Shown one piece after another: positions 60,401 to 64,000 of a stretch of DNA of 64,000 nucleotides. The first letter of the stretch is position 1; each line of letters opens with the position of its first letter. The DNA lies in the NCBI GenBank assembly GCA_963708725.1, contig CAVPTL010000008.1:744001-808000 (forward strand), read 5' to 3'. This DNA comes from CAVPTL01 sp963708725. GTDB taxonomy: Bacteria; Actinomycetota; Thermoleophilia; Gaiellales; JAICJC01. The notes under the pieces were generated by a model. The model saw only the letters and a list, made by a program, of their open reading frames with translations. It was not told the DNA's origin and searched no databases. A program made the translations under genes and the position numbers.

Positions 60401-63400
60401 GGCCGACGTCACCGCCGGCTCGGTCACGAACACCGCCACTGCGAACGGCTCCTCGCCGGCCAATACCGCCGTCGCATCGGACTCATCGAGTGCCACGGTC
60501 ACGCTCACCCCCACCGATGCCATCAGCCTTGCCGCGTCCTCGACCTCCCTCGGTTTCACCGCAGCCGGGCAGACGCTTGCCTATCACTACCAGCTCACCA
60601 ATACCGGCACCGCGGCCCTTCACGGCGTCGCGATCGCGGACGACCATGTGCAGCCTGGCAACCTGTCCTGCCCCCAGCCGACCCTGGCTGCGGGCGCCTC
60701 GGAGACGTGCACCGGCAGCTACACAATCACGCAGGCCGACGTCGATGTGGGCGCCGTAACCGCCACCTCGAGCGCCACCGCGCTCGATCCGGGCGCAGTG
60801 GCAATCTCCTCGAATGGGTCGACCGTGACCGTGTCGGGTACGCCCCCATCGTCGCTCTCACTGGTGGCCTCATCGACCTCGGGCAGCTTTTCGGCCAGCG
60901 GCGATCTGCTCTCGTATCGCTACGTCGTCACGGACACCGGCGAGACAACCCTGAACGGGGTGCGGGTGAGCGATGACCACGTCCTCGGTGCCGCCGTCAG
61001 CTGCCCCCAGTCGACGCTTGCCCCGGGGGCATCGATCACGTGTACCGCCGGCTACACGGCCCTCCAGGCTGACGTTGACACGGGTGCGGTCACCTCGACC
61101 GCGGCGGTGGCTGCGGTCGATCCCCACGGCGTGGCGGTGTCCGCGACAGCCTCGAGCGTGACCGTGACGGCCGCCCCGAGCGCGTCGCTCTCGCTCGCGT
61201 CGGCGTCGAGCTCCCCGGGGTTCGACCAGGCGGGCGACGCACTCTCGTTGTGGTACCTGGTGACGAACACCGGCACGGTCACGCTGCACGGAGTCTCGGT
61301 GTCTGACGATCATGTGAGCCCGGCCAGCCTGTCGTGTCCTCAGACGACGCTTGGGCCCGGCGCTGCGATGGCCTGCTCGGGCACCTACACGGTGAGCCAG
61401 ATCGATGCCGACAACGGCTCGGTAACCACGATGGCGACCGTCGCCGGGGTGAAACCCTCAGGCGGCTCGATCTCATCGACACCATCGACCACCACGGTGA
61501 CCGGCGCCCCTGCGTCGTCGCTGGGGCTCGTGCTCTCGACGACCGCGGGCGGGTTCGGTGCCGCCGGTGACAGCATCCCCCTTCGCTATCAGCTCACCAA
61601 CGATGGTGCGACCAGCTTGCACGCGGTGACCGTGGGCGACACGCTCTCGCCCGCCGGTCTCTCCTGCCCACAGTCGACGCTTGCTCCTGGCGATTCCGAG
61701 GCGTGCACCGCGCCCTTTGCAGTCTCCCAGTTCGATGTCGACGCTGGATCGGTGGTCGACACCGCCACCGCCACCGCCACCAACCCCCACGGCGGCAGCG
61801 TGACCTCTTCACCCTCGACGCTCGCGGTCTCGGCCGCTCCAGCCGCAGCCCTCTCGGTCGCCGCATCCTCGACATCCCCACCGTTTCAGCAGGCAGGAGA
61901 CGTGCTCTCCTACCGCTACGTGGTGTCCAACACAGGCGCCACCACGGTCACCGGCGCCACCATCGACGATCCCCGCATTCCCGCCGCCGGCATCGCCTGC
62001 CCTCAGTCGACGCTCGCCCCGGCGGCGAGCATGATCTGCACCGGCGCCTACACCGTCACCCAGGCCGACGTTGATGCCGGCGGGGTCACCAACACGGCCA
62101 CCGCCGTGGGTACGAGCCCGCATGGAGTGGCGATCTCGTCAGCGGGGTCGAGTGTCACGGTCACCTCCACCCCGATCGCCTCTCTCGGACTTGCGACCAC
62201 ACCGCTCACGCCGAGCTATGCCAATGTCGGCGACGTACTGGCGTTCCGCTACGTCGTCACCGACACCGGTGCCACCACGCTGCACGCGCTGGCGCTCGCC
62301 GACGACCATGTGGCCGGCGTCGATCTCTCCTGCCCGACCACCATTCTCGCCCCGGGGGCCTCGACGATCTGCACCGGCACCTATTCGGTGACCCAGGCCG
62401 ATATCGATGCCGGCTCAGTCACAACCAGCTCCAGCGCGTGGGCGCTCTCGGCCGGGGGCCAGAGCGTCTCATCGCCGGTGAGACAGAGCTCGGTGTCGAG
62501 CCGAAGCGCCGCGGCACTCACGCTGGTGGCGACCTCGACCTCCAGTGGGTTCGCCGCTGCGGGCGATCAGCTCGCCTATCAGTATGTGGTCACCAACACC
62601 GGCGACAGCGCGGCTCTCCAAAGCATTGTCCTCATCGACGATCATGTAGCGCCGGCCGACATTTCCTGTCCGGACTCCACTCTGGCCGCTGGAGCGACGG
62701 AGACCTGTACCGGCTCGTATCGCGTCACCCAGGCCGACGTCGACGCGGGTCTGGTCACGAGCCACGTCACCGTGACTGCCCACACCGGCTCGGGCGCCAC
62801 CGTCGCCCCCGCGAACTCGACGGTCAGTGTCACGGGCGCTCCCACGGCCTCGCTGGGGCTGGCGGCAAGCTCGACATCGGCCGGCTTCGGCGCAGCCGGC
62901 GACCAACTCGGCTTCCGGTACGCCGTCACAAATACCGGTGCGACCACCATCCACAGCATCGCCGTCGGCGATCTCTCGTGTCCGCAGTCCACGCTCCCGC
63001 CGGGCGTGGTGGAAACCTGTACCGAGACGCACACCGTCACGGCGGGCGATGCCGACGCCGGCTCGGTCACGAGCACGGGCCGAGCCACCGGCCTCGATCC
63101 GCACGGTGTCGCGGTCGTCTCGGCACCCTCCAGCGTTACCGTCACAGGCTCGCCGGTTGTCACCGTCTCGCTGGTCGTGTCGGCGCTCTCGCCACGGTTT
63201 GCGGCAGCCGGCGATGTGCTTGCCTACCGCTACCTGGCCACGAACACCGGTGCGGTTACCCTCCATGGCCTCTCGGTCAGCGACGATCACGTCGGCGCGG
63301 TCGACCTCTCCTGCCCGGCCGGGACGCTCGCACCGGGTGCTTCGATGAGTTGTACCGGCACCTACGTGGTCACCCAGGCCGACGTCGACGCTGGTTCCCT

Positions 63401-64000
63401 CACAACCAGCGCGATTCTCAGCGCGCTGTCTCCGGCCGGGATTGCCGTTGACTCCAGCCGGACGAGCGTGACGGTGTCAAATGCCGCGACATCCGGCTTG
63501 AGCACCGTCCTGTCCGCCACCGGGAGTGGGTACGCCCACGCCGGTACCGCCATCGCACTCGAGTACACCGTCATCGACACCGGGCAGACGACGCTTCGGG
63601 CTTTGTGGGTGAGCGATGACCACGTTTCTCGAGAGGCCATCCTCTGCCCCAAAACGACGCTCGCGCCTCACCAGCAGATGACCTGTACTTCCACCTACAC
63701 CGTCGATCAGTCCGACGTCGACGCGGGCTCAGTCACCGACACCGCCGTGGCTACCGGGGCCAACTTGCCCCACCAGACGGTCACGTCGGCCGCCGGCAGC
63801 GTCACCGTCCACGGCGTGCAGGCGCCGTCGCTTCGGCTCAAGGCCCGGACCAGCGCCACCCGACTCGGCCGGCCGGGAACCAGGATCGCGTTCACCTATG
63901 CAGTCACCGACACCGGCAACACCACACTCGACGCCGTTGCTGTCGGCGTCGCCGTCAAACACTTCGGCAAGATCACCTGCCCGAGCCGCATACTTGTTCC
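57487..64000 (+). CDS. Giant secreted lectin-domain/DUF11-repeat surface protein, frameshifted and partial
   Basis: GTG start, then a signal peptide (LVVVLATVACALAATLGASRAQA). About residues 30-320 form an L-type-lectin-like beta-sandwich (QLVNPAVNDQNGMVVSPPV, NNHREFWNIHAESL). From about 58850 come tandem beta-sandwich units of about 112 residues of the DUF11/CARDB type. Each carries the pattern AGDxLxYxYVVTNTG, DDHV, SCPxTTLAPGAS, CTGTYTVTQADVDAGSVT. I count 15 full units and the start of a 16th at the window edge. At about 60334 one base seems missing: the first frame ends 60759, while the repeat pattern continues uninterrupted in another frame from 60336 to 64000. No sorting signal is visible because the C-terminus lies outside. 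Confidence 0.85.

Noticed and set aside
58860..64000. Possible CRISPR array or tandem DNA repeats
   Set aside because: The periodicity of about 335 bases is at protein level (DUF11 units); nucleotide repeats are diverged and there are no short direct repeats with spacers.
1..64000. tRNA, rRNA, prophage, IS transposase
   Set aside because: No cloverleaf-like segment with a GGTTCGANTCC arm, no rRNA block, no integrase or transposase family protein was recognised.

Overview
The window is a high-GC bacterial chromosome segment. It is densely coded, with many GTG starts and many 4-base ATGA/GTGA gene overlaps. Leaderless or near-leaderless promoters recur. The gene content (resuscitation-factor-like transglycosylase, NfuA-type protein, stand-alone LigD polymerase, DUF2277, CalY/TasA-like surface proteins, mixed aromatic and acyl-CoA catabolism) suggests an actinomycete, perhaps a soil Thermoleophilia/Solirubrobacterales relative. 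That placement is inference; no rRNA or tRNA gene was seen.

Layout. 0.2-10.5 kb: a secreted RTX-repeat protein, then lipid/amine oxidation genes (enoyl-CoA hydratase, a trimethylamine-dehydrogenase-like flavoenzyme running into an ETF-alpha domain, a disulfide-oxidoreductase-family flavoprotein), an aldose-epimerase/decarboxylase pair, an MFS carrier and an acyl-CoA dehydrogenase. 10.5-12.8 kb: a GntR regulator and an APC permease. 12.9-16.5 kb: a surface-fibre-like operon with four CalY/TasA-like paralogues, a SipW-type signal peptidase and one more exported protein. 16.6-25.9 kb: an aromatic meta-cleavage cluster (two FAH-family enzymes, a CMD-family protein, VOC dioxygenase, HpaB-like hydroxylase, acetoacetate-decarboxylase-like protein, aldehyde dehydrogenase, P450, glutamine-synthetase-like ligase). 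26-31 kb: PhzF, iron ADH, efflux MFS, TetR, DUF2277, MarR. 31-34 kb: lon and an arylamine N-acetyltransferase. 34-35.4 kb: an unrecognised exported protein coupled to a small membrane protein. 35.5-37.3 kb: HAD phosphatase and LigD polymerase. 37.4-46.1 kb: two GGDEF-EAL proteins around an S9 peptidase and NfuA-like protein, then an ABC exporter. 46.4-51.1 kb: transsulfuration genes (metB-like, cbs), a YcaQ-like glycosylase and a DppA-like aminopeptidase. 51.5-57.5 kb: zinc ADH, PilZ protein, C45 hydrolase, secreted transglycosylase, TetR plus efflux MFS. 57.5-64 kb: a giant lectin/DUF11-repeat surface protein that runs off the window.

Three system-level observations stand out. First, two copies of an unrecognised 102-nt structured RNA lie at 46.2 and 51.1 kb, each behind its own conserved promoter and differing by compensatory base changes. 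Second, one promoter/operator-like motif (TACTGTATCCA on the -10 box) is shared by the GntR gene, the APC permease and the meta-cleavage operon, which suggests one regulon for uptake and breakdown of an aromatic, possibly amine-bearing, substrate. Third, a family of about 31-bp palindromes (five copies) sits at gene ends, twice supplying the stop codon, together with a second repeat family that has a fixed core and variable inverted arms.

Six places need a frame change to restore a normal protein (near 4065, 5393, 8301, 27285, 41900 and 60334). The first five are all a single extra base, and the sixth is a missing base. This may reflect consensus errors in the assembly, so the affected genes are described both as read and as reconstructed.
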